Source: Chaenocephalus aceratus
Lineage: Eukaryota; Chordata; Actinopteri; Perciformes; Channichthyidae
Length of the DNA stretch: 64,000 nt
Assembly: GCA_023974075.1 (NCBI GenBank)
Contig: CM043785.1
Coordinates: 19,937,169-20,001,168, forward strand
Reading direction: 5' to 3'
In this document: positions 12,324-24,398 of the stretch, in pieces
Layout: every line of letters starts with the position of its first letter
Numbering within the stretch: the first letter of the stretch is position 1
Program-made: the position numbers and the translations under genes
Notes under the pieces: generated by a model
What the model saw: the letters and a program-made list of their open reading frames with translations, nothing else
Databases searched by the model: none
What the model was told of the DNA's origin: nothing

Positions 12324-13268
12324 TGTGTGTGTGTTTGTATTGACGCAGCACTGTAGAACAATCTATACTAATGATTTCCCATAGACACCTCAAGTTGATC
12401 TGGGAACCTGGGAGGATGGGAGGGAGAGAAGTCAAAAGAGACGAATGAAGAGATGAGGAAAAGAAAGGAAAAGGCAGCACAGGGATAGAGAGAGATGGAG
12501 GAACACCGGTGATGTGAATCCACATTTTACAACCGAAACATTGGGAGTACGCTGTTTGACTAAATTAAGTGCTAATTGTTGTGCTTTTTATGTATAACTT
12601 TGTAGAGAAGCAGCTTTTAGAATGCCAGGTTGTGCAAAATCTGTGTTATTAATCATTTCAAAACTCATATCCTAAGGTTTTGCCACTTTCAAATAAGTTG
12701 TCATCAGAATTTAGTAAGTCAAGGTTAGAAAGGCTGTGGAAAATGTTGATAAAGCGGCTTTTTATAAATGGGTTCTGTTGCTTTGAACCAGATTGTTTAT
12801 CATTAATACAGCCTTTAACTACAAATGGAAAACACAAAGTGGCAAATGCCTGGTAGTGTGTGCGAGCTCTGACTTGAAGCTGTGGTTCTTGGCTGTTGCT
12901 TTTGCATATTTGGCAATAATTATCCTCTTTAGCTGATGAAGAGCCATTCTCGGCTTGAACACACAGTTTAAGTACAACATATATTCTACAGTGTTGCAAG
13001 AACAATCACTGCAAAGGTTCATGACAAGAACACGAATGATAAACGCTTATGCATATGCATTATTTATCATCCACCAATAATGAATGATAGAACCCGTGAC
13101 TGCATTTAATGTTTCTTCAACTCTCATTGTATATATTAAACTCACATAAAACAACTGGATGCAAATAAACAAATAGATATTTTTAGATTATAGTTTTCAC
13201 TGCATTCATTTACATGAGGTATCATGTAATTATAAATATGTTAGAGTACATAAATATGTGTATATATG

Positions 13269-13302
<34 letters not shown>

Positions 13303-13370
13303 TGTATGTGTGTGTGTGTGTTGTGTGTGTGGTGTGTGGTGTGTTGTGTGTGTGTGTGTGTTGTGTGTGT

Positions 13371-13424
<54 letters not shown>

Positions 13425-13910
13425 GGGGGGGGGGGGAGGTGTATTGGGAGGCCTTGACCTGCACAGTGGAATTTCCTCCATTCACCTCACATTTTTCAGA
13501 CTAACAAAGTCAAAGACAACAGGGCAGAAACACTCCACACCCTTCGAGGCGTATCTGAGGAGCCATAAGCACTTCCAGGTAAAATGGCCAGCAGCATGAT
13601 CTCATGGGCAAAGAGAGCTGCACACACAAGTGAACACTCTGCAAAAGGTTCACATCAGCAGGTCAGTATGCCACAAATGATATCGACAATTGTTATATTC
13701 TGAAGAAAACATTGTAAGAGTAAAAAAGAGTGGAGTGTGATTCCCGCCTTCACCTGAAGCATAAATGCCATATTTTAACCCTTCTGGCAAAGTTTCACAT
13801 TCACCCTCTGACTGGCAGTCTGGCCTCTACAGTAATAACAATAATAGAGAGCATGAGAACAAATGAAATCTCTCTGTGTCGAGAAAACGGGAAGTATATT
13901 TTTACTTTTT
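10940..13910. other. Intergenic, microsatellite-rich, no gene seen
   Basis: No supported coding exon was found. The region holds CA/TG tracts at about 11467-11494 and 12213-12333. A compound tract at 13257-13436 passes from TATG to TG to poly-G. The remainder is AT-rich and unassigned. Confidence 0.6.
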
Positions 13911-13911
13911 C

Positions 13912-14661
13912 TCAAAGGTGGGGTATGTAATTTTGGAGAAACCAGCTCGAGTGCGCTAGAATTTGAAAGTACACAACCAGAACAAATCTGCCTCTTCCTT
14001 CAGACTTCCTTACAGAGCCCCTCCTCCAACACACACGAACGCGCACATGACCAATGAGGGCACGAGATAAGTTTGTGCACAGATGGAAGGCTGACAGGCA
14101 GGTAGGCCATCCAGTTATTTTAGCCGGGCCGGCTAAAATGATTGGTCGTGCTTTTTACAGTACTACGGCTTCCACAGATGAAATTTTTTTATGTATTTAT
14201 TGTCAAAGCATTTAATATATTCATTGCTATCGGGATTGTAAAGGTGGGGTAGGTAAGTTTGAGAAACCGGCTCGAGATACACTTTTTGTTATATTCCATG
14301 GAATGCTCTTAACATCCCGATAGCAATGAATATCTGAAGTGCTTTGACAAAAAATCCATAACAAATGTCATCTGTGGAAGCCGTAGCACTGTAAAAAGCA
14401 CGACCAATCATTTTAGCAGGCCCGGCTAAAGTAACTGGATGGCCTACCTGCCTGTCAGCCTTCCATCTGTGCACAAACTTATCTCGTGCCCTCATTGGTC
14501 ATGTGCACGTTTGTGTGTGTTGGAGGAGGGGCTCTGTAAGGAAGTGGCAGATTTTTTATGGCTGTGTATTTTCCAAAATGACCTACCCCACCTTTAAGAG
14601 CATTCCATGGAATATAACAAAAAGTGTTTCTGAAATAAATTACATACCCCACCTTTAATGA
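13912..14661. mobile_element. Two copies of one MITE, nested head to head
   Basis: A forward MITE copy spans about 14243-14597, from 'aaaggtggggtaggtaag' to 'acctaccccaccttt'. It sits inside an older copy of the same family in the opposite orientation. The older copy is split into 13912-14242 and 14598-14661, and its ends read 'ggtggggtatgtaat' and 'attacataccccacc'. The arms together form an imperfect palindrome of about 330 bp per side. Two more copies occur at about 40487-40868 and 50238-50640. No coding capacity was seen, so this is a non-autonomous DNA element. The short A/T flanks do not resolve the target-site duplication. Confidence 0.88.
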
Positions 14662-16230
14662 CTTCATTTTCATGCTGTGAGGTGAATGATGCCTATCACT
14701 TTAAATGCACTAAACACTATCCGCTAACCAATACACATCAAATTGGCTTGAGCAAGGCACTATGAGCAGGTGTATTTCAACAAAGCTCTTTAGATAGATT
14801 AAAGTCCATTCCTCTCTCCCCTTTACTAGCCTATGAAAACCCTAAAATTAATAATCAATAAAACAAATGAGTTGGAAGAATTGTGGCTTGTTAAAGCCGC
14901 ATTAATGCATCACAAACAATCAAACAGTTACATAGTCAACATCATCTGTCCCACACCACTATTAACATTCAATATCTTTATTCATCTTTCTTCCCATCTG
15001 ACTTTTTGGGGTTTAAAGATCCATCAATCTGGATAATACAGTATGTTGTTACAATCCAATATTATCTATCCAAAAGTCAAAAGAATGACACATATTTCTT
15101 TTTCCAGCGCCCTTAGTGTGAACAGCTAGTGGCACAAACGTTGCCAAATGTGAAATTGTTATGAACCTAACACTGAAGTGTAAAAAGCTCTTTTTTTCCT
15201 TATTAACCCATAAGAAGTCCAGATGTATTTCCTTTTAAAAGTTCAGTTTGGAGAGTTCAAGGGGAAGGTATCCTCATCAATGCAACATAAGCTTGTGTCT
15301 ATGTGTGTGATACAGGAAGGTGTGAGAAAGAAGGTTTACAGTGCTGCATTTGAGGAAACATCCTTGATGAGGGTTATAGCCCAACTCAGGGTGGTGGTGA
15401 GGTTGCAGAAAGAAAGTGTGTTTAAACCTGCACAAACACTCACAGCCATATGACCCTTGTGTGCATGTTTCTCAAGAGGAAGTGATTATAACTTGGCGAG
15501 GGGGAAACCTCCACTTAAGCTGCCATTGTTCAGACCTTCCTGGTTTTTACAGAGGAAGACTCAATTCTGTCACACTTTTTCTCTAACTCACTTTCCCCCT
15601 CAGAGGCTTTCTTCTCTTTTATTAATTAGATATACCCTTTTCCTTTATTTGCCCGACCTTTGTTTTGCATTGATGTGGCTAAACTACATTGAACTTAAAT
15701 AAATGTATCAATATATCAAGTTTCACACACAGGCCAGATTTAATTTGTGTTATGCTGCCATCTATTGTCTAAAATCGGCCATGACTTGTTGGTCCGTTAT
15801 TTTTAATATATAACGTTTACACTGTAAACTTGCCAGGCAGGCATACTGTTATTTATTGACTATTTCACTTTATTCGTTAGATTTTGATTTAGTATATTTA
15901 AATTATTTAAACATGTAAGTGCTGAACAACGTATAGTTAACAGAAAGATCGTTTTAGTTTTTTACCCTGTAGTAAACTGATCATAAAAATAGCTACTTTT
16001 GTTTTAGAACATGCAACCAGTTTAAAAAAGAGACATTAGAAACATAAACGTATTGAAGTCTTTAAAAACATGGACCAAATGTCATGGTAGGCTATATATG
16101 AACATTACTAGCCTATGAGTAATCAAAAGAAACAAATTAAAACTATTATTCTTCTAAATCACATTTTATAAATAAATAGATTGGTTCCCCTATTGCTGGA
16201 GGGAACTGAACGTGCAGCAGCTTTGATTGA
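14662..16230. other. Intergenic spacer upstream of kpna7
   Basis: AT-rich sequence without a recognisable gene, RNA gene or repeat. It ends at the compact promoter of the importin-alpha gene. Confidence 0.5.
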
Positions 16231-16235
16231 AACGC

Positions 16236-16300
16236 GCACAGCTGCACGTGCATCAATCACAGCTAATTAGCTACACCTGAGGCGGATATGTCCTATAAAA
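16236..16300 (+). promoter_or_regulatory. kpna7: kpna7 core promoter: adjacent E-boxes and TATA box
   Basis: Two abutting E-boxes, CAGCTG at 16239-16244 and CACGTG at 16245-16250, lie about 45 bp upstream of a TATAAAA at 16294-16300. The start codon is 80 bp after the TATA box, so the 5' untranslated region would be about 50 nt. I recall mammalian kpna7 being oocyte-specific with E-box/USF-dependent expression. Applying that to this gene is inference. Confidence 0.65.
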
Positions 16301-16379
16301 CCTCCCTGCGGAAGCTTTCATTAAGTTTCACCTTTAGTCAAGCAGCAAGCACGGTTTCGCCCTGCGTAAAACAGCCACT

Positions 16380-19300
16380 ATGCCTACCAAGAACGTTGTT
16401 GACGCGCGAATCTCCAAATTCAAAAACAAGGGGAAGGATCCAGCAGTAAGTTAATGTTATTTTGTTCACTGACGTGCGTGTTAATGTTTTTATCAACACT
16501 GCATCTCGGTCTATTGGCAGACACTTCGAGAGAAACGGATCTCTGCGTGCGTGGAGCTGCGCAAAGCTAACAAAGATGAAAACTTCCTGAAGAGAAGAAA
16601 CATCTCGGTGGATCTCTCTTCTGATTACATCTCCAACGAGATGGTCAGTAGGCTACACAGAAAACCCTACAAGTTTGTTAAAACTAGCGGAGCCTCTAAC
16701 GGTGTTTCTGTCATTTATAGGTGGCCTCGTTAGTCATTGAGGATATCATTAAAGACGTGAACTCCAACTGCAGGGAGTCCCAAACCCGAGGGTGCCAGGC
16801 CGCCAGGTGAGGGATCACTTCTAAATGTGTGTTGTAACCATAGACTGTATATATAAGGTTGTAACCAGTGATCTGTCGCACAACACAATAGTATCCTATA
16901 TATTTGATGAGCATTTCTGACCCAAAAAACCCCACAATTTTGGAACATTTCAAATGTATTCTTTAAACATATGCCTGGTAAGACGTATATATTTCCTCCA
17001 TCCTTCCTCAGGAAGCTGCTGTCCCAAGAGCGTAACCCCCCTCTGAAGGAGATCATAGATGCAGGGCTGCTGGGGCGCTTTGTGTCCTTCCTGAGTATGG
17101 ATGATGAGCCCAATCTGCAGTTTGAAGCAGCTTGGGCCCTTACAAACATTGCCTCTGGGACATCTTGGCATACTCAACAGGTGTGAACAGTCTTGAAATA
17201 GGAATGCTAAACTAATGTTGTTAACAGTGCCATTTAACTGGAACAGGTTATCAGGATCCTTGATAACATCTTATGTTTAAAACAGACCGGATGTATTTAA
17301 TAATATAAGTGGATTGAAAGTGCAACATAACTTTTTGTGTCTCAGGTGGTGGAACATGGAGCTGTACCATCCTTCATCGCCTTGCTGGCTTCACCCATGT
17401 TGCACATCAGTGAACAGGCTGTCTGGGCTCTTGGAAACATTGCAGGTTAAATGCTAAATTAATGTTTTTATATAGCTAATATTTCTGAGTTTGACCTTGA
17501 ATTAAAACAACTGATATGTTTAGAGTAAATGGTAAAGGTTTTGAAAAAACAAATGAAAGTGGTTTTGGACAATGACTCGTATAGCTGTGAAGGGAATTCA
17601 GGCTCATGTCTTGTAATGTCTGTCCAGGCCCGGTTCTACGGGGGTGCATAAGGGTGCATTGCACCCTCAGTTGAGTTGTTATGCACCCTCATTTGAAAAA
17701 TTAAAAGTGAATTTTTTTTTTATTAAAAGTGAAAAATATTACATATATAATAACAATAGTAGTAATAAGAAGAATATAGTTGAAATTTTAATTGTGGTTA
17801 AAGAACATTGTCTGCTGCATTTATTTGGTCAATTTAAACGTTATTATGTCAGGTGCGCGTGACCTGTGCCCCTGCACGTTCGTCATTTGCAAAGTGCTTA
17901 CACAGCAGTCAGTGATGGACATCAGAAAATGGTTAAAACAACCAGCCCTTATCGCCAGCAGTAACACTGCATCTACTGCAGGTAATAAAAGTTCAGATCA
18001 TGGGGAGATTACATTACCCGTGGCCACTGTCATGGACACTAACGTCCTCCCGCCCGACTCGCCGGCTTTGCCCGCCTCGCCTTCTTCGTTGCCCCAAACA
18101 CTGCCACCCCTCGGCGGCCCGCAAGTGCCAGAGGACCTCGGCAAAACAGAGCCTGCCCAGGTATATTAAAAAAAGTACCCAACTCGCCTGTACAGTGGGG
18201 TAAGGTGCTCATTTTGCAGCTCATGGTTTCACAACAGAGATTGGCTGGAATATTCCTCAAAAAAATATGCCATCTTCTGCTATGCATGTAGACATTTCGG
18301 CCTTGAAAGGGGAGTGATTTGTAAAATATCCATAAAGAAATGGTAAATCTGCTTACAGTTCCGTTTCATTTGGGTGTCTTGATGTAGCCATAGATCTTAG
18401 TTTTTAAATGTAATTGTGGTGGTAAACTGAAACTCCATCACAAATGTAACTTCTCTACAGGTGACGGTGCATCTTATCGAGACATCCTGATTGAGTGCAA
18501 TGTCGTCCCAGCCTTACTGGCACGAATCAGCCCAGACACACCAGTAAGTAAAAACAGGCTCAGATTGTTCACTTGACATGCATTTCCTTTTTTCCATTAT
18601 ACCTGAGTGACAACTTCATAAGGGCAGAACTGCTGCAGTGTTTGTCTAAATGTTTTGATTACTCCAGGTTGGCTACTTGCGTAACCTGACATGGACATTA
18701 TCCAACCTGTGTCGGAATAAGAACCCGTTCCCACCCTTGTCTGCGGTCCTGCAAGTGAGTAAAATGCTGGATAATTTATTAACAGCCTTGCAGATTTATC
18801 GAAGCTCGGCTCAGAAGATCAACACCCGGTCAAGATGGGTCCAGATTACTAGCGAGATGACTAATGTGCTGTAACTGTTGCCCCTTCAGATGCTTCCCTC
18901 TTTGATTCAGTTGCTCCATCTCAGTGATAAGGACATCTTGTCTGATGCATGCTGGGCAATCTCTTACCTCTCAGACGGCGACAATGAGCGCATTGATATT
19001 GTTGTGAGAACTGGCATCGTCCCTCGGCTGGTGGAGCTCATGAGCCACAAGGAGATCAGTGTCATGGTAGTGTTCTCAAACTCACTATTCAACTCAATTT
19101 TAAAACTGGAATAAGATCTGTTGCTGCACCATCAATGTGAGACAAGTCTCTTTCTGATCATGCAACACAAGTAGCACCTCAAACGTTAAAGTAACGCTTT
19201 TGGTCAAACCAGAATCGTATTACCTGCCCTGTCACTAACTATGGTTCAGTCAATCAGTTTCTTGTCTGCCCTTCAGACCCCGGCTCTCCGCTCAATCGGG

Positions 19301-22300
19301 AACATAGTGAGTGGCTCGGACCTGCAGACCCAGGTGGCCGTCGATGCCGAAGTTCTAAAAGTCATACCTGTACTGATGAAGCACAAGAAGCCCAGTGTTC
19401 AGAAGGAGGCAGCGTGGGCGTTATCCAACATTGCTGCAGGACCATGTAGGCAAATCCAACAGCTGATCACATGTGGCCTGCTCCCTCCCCTGGTGGAACA
19501 GCTCAGAAATGTAAGATCAAGAGTGACCTTCTGATCCTTTTCCAGTCTAGACATCAGTGTGCACTGTAGTATTACTTGACATTAGTAATTCTGTATGGTC
19601 TTGTAATGTAAACGGGGACTAATTGTTTTTCTTAGGGAGACTTTAAAACTCAAAGGGAGGCAGTGTGGGCAGTGACAAACTTCACCAGTGGGGGCACTGT
19701 GGAGCAGGTGGTCCATTTGGTGCAGAGTGGGGCCCTGGAAGCAATCATCAACCTGTTGCAGGTCAAAGATGCTAAAGTGATCCTGGTCATACTGGAGGCC
19801 ATCAACAACATCTTCATGGTGAGTGTGAAACTTTAACTTCTAATAGTTTTAAACTTCAGTTGGACAGATGAGAGATGGTTTTGGTTACCTTGCATTGTCT
19901 TTTCAGGCAGCAGAGAAGCTCGGGGAGACTGAGAAACTGAGCCTTTTGGTTGAAGAGCTTGGAGGACTTGACCGTATTGAGATGCTGCAGAACCATGACA
20001 ATGAGTTGGTGTACCAGGCTGCTCATACCCTCATAGAGAAGTACTTTGGTGATGTAAGTAGCCCATTATTTTAATATTTCCTACATTTGAGATGAGGATT
20101 AGTGAATGAACATTCTCAAAGTCTTCTTGTATTCTATGTTAATTTGTGAACCTCATTGAAAGTCTTTGAATTAAGCTTATATGTCTGAAGGCACAAACAA
20201 TTACCGGTTGCCTTGTCACAGTCTATCTGCTCGACAAAATATGTTTGTCTTTTTTGTTTTCCTGCGATGATGGTTCTTCAGGACTGCTTCTTAAGCTCTA
20301 ATCACACTCTCGCAGACTTTTCCGGTGATTCTAAATTGGATGACAATGTATGTGTGTCGAAAAGAGAAAAGATGCCTGGTTTTGTTGTTATTACTGTCAG
20401 GAAATGTACAACCTAACCCTGGTCCGCCCAGTAGTCAGATCGCTACTCCTGCTGATTTTAAAGCTAGATCTGGGTTGGGTTTCATCCACTTGAATGTGCG
20501 CAGTCTGTTAGGTAAAGTAGATTTTGTCCATATTTGGATGAGCTCGACTGACGCTGACGTCATTGTTTTATCAGAAACATGGCTAAATAAATCTATTTTG
20601 GCCTCTGACATTGCCTTAAATGGTTATAATGTGTATCGTACCGACCGGCCTAATAAAGGTGGTGGCGTTGCCATTTATGTTAAGAATAAGTTCAGTGTAT
20701 CCACATTAGTTTCCAAATCGATCAGTAAGCAATTTGAATTTTTAGCCTTAAATATAGAAGTGGCAAAGGGTCAACAGGTCATGGTCGTGGGCTGTTACAG
20801 ACCCCCCTCAGCTGTCAAAGACCCCTTGTCTTCGCTAGCAAATCTTTTATCGTAACTTGACTACAAGGAAATGGTGCTACTTGGAGATTTTAACTGGTTA
20901 AGTGCAGTGTCAGAGGATTTAAAAACCTTTGTATCTCTTTAAATGTTACTCAGATTGTTGACAGTCCTACTCGCCCAAATATTAAGTCCCCAAATAAATC
21001 CTCCCTAATTGATCTCATTCTAACTAATATTCCCTATAAATACTCAGCTGTGGCAGTATTTGCGAATGATCTGAGTGACCACTGTGTTGTAGCCACAATT
21101 GGGGACACAAAAGTCCAAAAGGTTAAACCTCGTATTATCATCAAGAGAGACATAAAACATTTTGTGGAGCAGGGTTTTGTGCATGATCTGTTTGGGTTTG
21201 ATTGGGGAAAATCGATTTGTGTGCTGATGTTGAGACTGCATGGTCTTATTTTTATCTTGGTTTTATGGAGATCATTGATAGACATGCACCCCTGCGTACA
21301 TTTAGAGTGAAGGGACGAGACAATCCTTGGTTTTCTGCTGAACTGTCTAGTCTCCTGCATGAGAGAAAAAAGACCTGGGCAAAGGCTAGGAAATCAGGCT
21401 CAGAGGTAGAATGGCTGCATTTTAGGCAGCTAAGAAATAGATTCACTTCACATGTTAAAAGTGCTAAATCTAAGTATTGTCTGTCAGTTACCACAAAGAA
21501 TCTGAACAACCCTAGAAAATTCTGGAAAGCCATAAAATCGATATCCACCGGTGATATCCGTAATGAGCTACCTCTGTGCCTTACCACAGCATCTGGCACT
21601 ATATCGGATAGGGCTACCATGTTAAATTGTTTTAATGAGCATTTTGTGTCCTGTGGTTCTGTTTCTAATTCTGCTTCTGTGAACACCACAGTCGGTGACA
21701 CAGAACAATGTGGTCTGGAAAACCCTTTCAGTTTTACTCTTACTGTTGATGTTGTTCGTGAAGTCTCAACCAAGCTAGATCCTAAAAAACCGGCTGGTCC
21801 GAACAACGTAGAACCTTTCTTTTTAAAGATGGCTGCAGATTTTATTGCTCAACCTCTCACTACTCTTTTTAACCTCTCTCAGCACGAACAAAATCCAAAA
21901 AGTATGGAAGTCAGCTTATGTCCTGCCACTACTAAAAGGAGGGGAGGCCACCTTATTAAACAATTATAGACCCATCTCTAAATTGTCAGTTCTGGCTAAG
22001 GTTCTTGAACGCCTAGTGAGTGAACAAGTAAAGGAGTTTTTATGTACAAATGACATCCTGGCTAATCATCAGTCAGGCTTCAGAAAGAAACCAGCACCAT
22101 CACTGCCACAATGAAAGTGGTGGTGAATGATGTGGCGAGTATTTTAGATAATAAGCAGAGTTGTACAGCTCTATTTGTTGACCTATCCAAAGCTTTTGAC
22201 ACCGTCTATCATCGCATTTTGAAGCAGAGGCTGGTCAGTATAGGCATATCCAGCCTTGCAGTAGGGTGGTTTGTGAACTACCTCTCTGAAAGGTCCCAAT

Positions 22301-23569
22301 GTGTTCAGTTTGATGGGCTGTCTTCTGAGTGGTTAAACATTTCTAATGGTGTACCACAAGGTTCAGTTTTAGGTCCGCTATTATGCTCTATCTATATTAA
22401 TAGTTTAGGTGAAAATGTCGAAGGAGCAACCTTAAATTTTTATGCGGACCATACCGTTATGTACTGTGCAGGTCCCTCGATTAACGAGGCTGTTGTTAAA
22501 TTACAGGCTGTTTTTAACATTATTCAGGCTTCGCTCTCTGAGCTTAAGCTTCTTTTAAATGTGGATAAAACCAAGGTAATGCTCTTTTCTAAAGCTAAAA
22601 ATACACCGGAGACTGCTTTGGATATTGTAACTACACAAGGAATACAACTTGAAGTGGTTACCTGTTACAAATACTTGGGTATCTGGCTTGATTGTCTCAC
22701 TTTTAAATTTCATGTAAATAACCTGCTTAAAAAGCTGAGGGTTAGGCTAGGTTTCTTTTACAGAAATAAGTCCTGTTTCTCGCTTGAGGCCAGGAAAAGG
22801 CTAGTCACTGTGACCTTTTTACCTGTGCTGGATGGACTATGGTGATTTGTTATATATGAATGCACCTGCCAATTACCTGAGCAAGTTAGATGCTGCGTAT
22901 CACAGTGCACTAAGATTTTGACAAATTGTAAAGCACTTACGCATCACTGTACCCTGTATACCAAGGCGGTTTTGCCATCACTTACTGTACGGAGGCTCAG
23001 TCACTGGTACTTTTTCATTTACAAAGCCATGTTGGATAAACTACCATCTTATATCTGCTCCCTGATCTCTCTGCGAATTGAAAGTACTTATTGCCTGAGA
23101 TCGCATGCTGTGGTTTTATTAAATGTGCTCGGACTGTCTTAGGGAAGAAAGCTTTTTGATGTGCAGCTCCATTAACATGGAACAGTCTGCAAATAGAATG
23201 GAAAATTACCAAGCTAGTACCACTACATGTTTTTAAAGCTCTGTTGGATGCTACAAAATCAGATGCTGTTGGTACCTGTACATGTGGTTAAATTGTAATC
23301 CCTGTACATTTTGCTGTATGATGTCCTTTTGTTGTTCTGTTGTTTATGTCTTCTTGTGGAACCTACTGCTGCAGGTCTCCCGTGAAAAAGAGATTTTGAT
23401 CTCAATGGGATTTTACCTGGATAAATAAAGGTTTTGAATTGAAGGCATTTTCTAAATGTGACGTATTATTTATCTCTCCTAGGGTGATGTCGTGGGAGTC
23501 AAAGTCGAGAGTACAGAGGAAGCGTTTGTATTCAAGACGTCTGATGTCAAGAGAACTTTTGAATTTTAA
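16380..23569 (+). CDS. kpna7: Importin subunit alpha (KPNA7/KPNA2 type), 12 exons, complete
   Basis: This is the nuclear-import adaptor that binds classical nuclear localisation signals through armadillo repeats and importin-beta through its N-terminal IBB domain. Coding exons are 16380-16445, 16521-16643, 16721-16806, 17012-17180, 17346-17445, 18461-18543, 18668-18754, 18890-19066, 19277-19510, 19636-19818, 19907-20053 and 23483-23569. All have GT-AG borders and join in frame to 513 residues, the usual family length. The IBB core '[16 protein letters not shown]' is in exon 2. Repeat signatures 'WALTNIASG', 'WALGNIAG', '[12 protein letters not shown]', 'WAISYLSDG', 'WALSNIAAG' and '[10 protein letters not shown]' carry the Trp/Asn pairs that grip NLS peptides. 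The short '[13 protein letters not shown]' linker fits KPNA7 better than KPNA2, but both are close. Intron 5 holds a hAT fragment and intron 11 an L2-like LINE in the sense direction. Confidence 0.9.
17625..18420 (+). mobile_element. hAT-type transposon fragment in kpna7 intron 5
   Basis: The left end reads 'caggcccggttctacggggg', a hAT-like terminus. An open frame from the ATG at 17915 to about 18169 is rich in Pro, Ser and Leu. After a frame change, 18212-18300 encodes the pattern '[13 protein letters not shown]...FCYACRHFG', the TTF-type zinc finger of ZMYM-like hAT transposases. The catalytic hATC region is absent, so only a 5' fragment remains. It lies entirely inside intron 17446-18460. 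The right end is not clear. Confidence 0.7.
20190..23443 (+). mobile_element. L2/CR1-like LINE in kpna7 intron 11, inactivated
   Basis: The element encodes an apurinic-like endonuclease and then a reverse transcriptase. Endonuclease landmarks are '[12 protein letters not shown]' (about 20481), 'VLSETWL' (about 20562) and 'VVGCYRPP' (about 20785), then 'LLGDFNW' and 'SDHCVV' in shifted frames. RT landmarks are '[19 protein letters not shown]' (about 21960-22015), '[13 protein letters not shown]' (about 22170) and '[13 protein letters not shown]' (about 22345). The active site reads YADH instead of YADD at 22441-22452. Stops or frame changes occur near 20853, 20940, 21205, 21890, 22095, 22840 and 22918. 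The 3' end 'acctggataaataaaggtt' is typical of L2. The start is approximate. Orientation is the same as the host gene. Confidence 0.88.
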
Positions 23570-23601
23570 ACGTACTATTGTATGCGTTTGAATTCATGTT
23601 G

Positions 23602-23607
23602 AATAAA
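23602..23607 (+). terminator. kpna7: kpna7 polyadenylation signal
   Basis: An AATAAA motif lies 33 bp after the stop codon, followed by a second overlapping AATAAA-like unit and TG-rich sequence. This gives a very short 3' untranslated region. Confidence 0.7.
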
Positions 23608-23639
23608 TAAAAGTTGTATATTAACTGGTGAAGTATATT

Positions 23640-24398
23640 TGCTTTGATGAAGGTTGCATTGGGAATGCTTTTGAAACCTGTTTGTAAAGGGCTATTAATT
23701 GATCCAGGGCAAAGTAATGGCCACTTTTATGGATAAAATGATCTGTTAAACTGACTTTATTGTAGCTGATTAAAAATAGTTTTAAAGTATTTAAGGGCAT
23801 TCAATATATTACAGAGGAATCATCATTGCTGATAAACATTTCATGAGCTATGACTTGTGAAGCTAAAGAGTTAAGCAAGCAGCAAAAGGGACTTTTTTTT
23901 TTCTTTTACCAGAAGTCAGGTTTCAGTTTACTTCACAAAACCTTTCCACTTGCAAGTAAAAAAGGAATGGCCTATGCGCACTCAGAACTAATTGGGTAAA
24001 AACAGGTAGATTTTTATTTTATAATAAATGTTAACATTACCAAGTGTTTGATTTTACCACTGTCAAAACTGACTTTTAAAATGTGGAAACTTACATATAA
24101 TGAATTAAGCACATGTTCTCAATGGCCTAAAAGTGTGTTGACATGCACATATAATTAAAGATTGTTACATCAAATTTCAATACAGGAGCGAACAATGTAT
24201 TGTGATCAAAACATTTAAAAGTGACTTTTCTAAATGCCACATTGACACACTGACAAGTGAAACCAGAACTATCTGCATGGGTGAATCCACCGCTGCGGTG
24301 TGAAGAGGAAACACCGGTACTTTTCAGGCTCTAGCTCCGAGCCGGCCCTGAAAACGCGTTGGTGTGAAAGGGGCAATAGACGCTTTTGAAAAGCTCTG
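23640..24398. other. Spacer between kpna7 and the ART pseudogene
   Basis: AT-rich sequence with no coding exon. A GC-richer patch at about 24285-24375 may be the end of a small repeat, but no partner end was found. Confidence 0.4.

Noticed and set aside
21034..21806. Minus-strand frames of 108 and 184 codons opposite the LINE
   Set aside because: They lie antisense to endonuclease/RT segments and match nothing.
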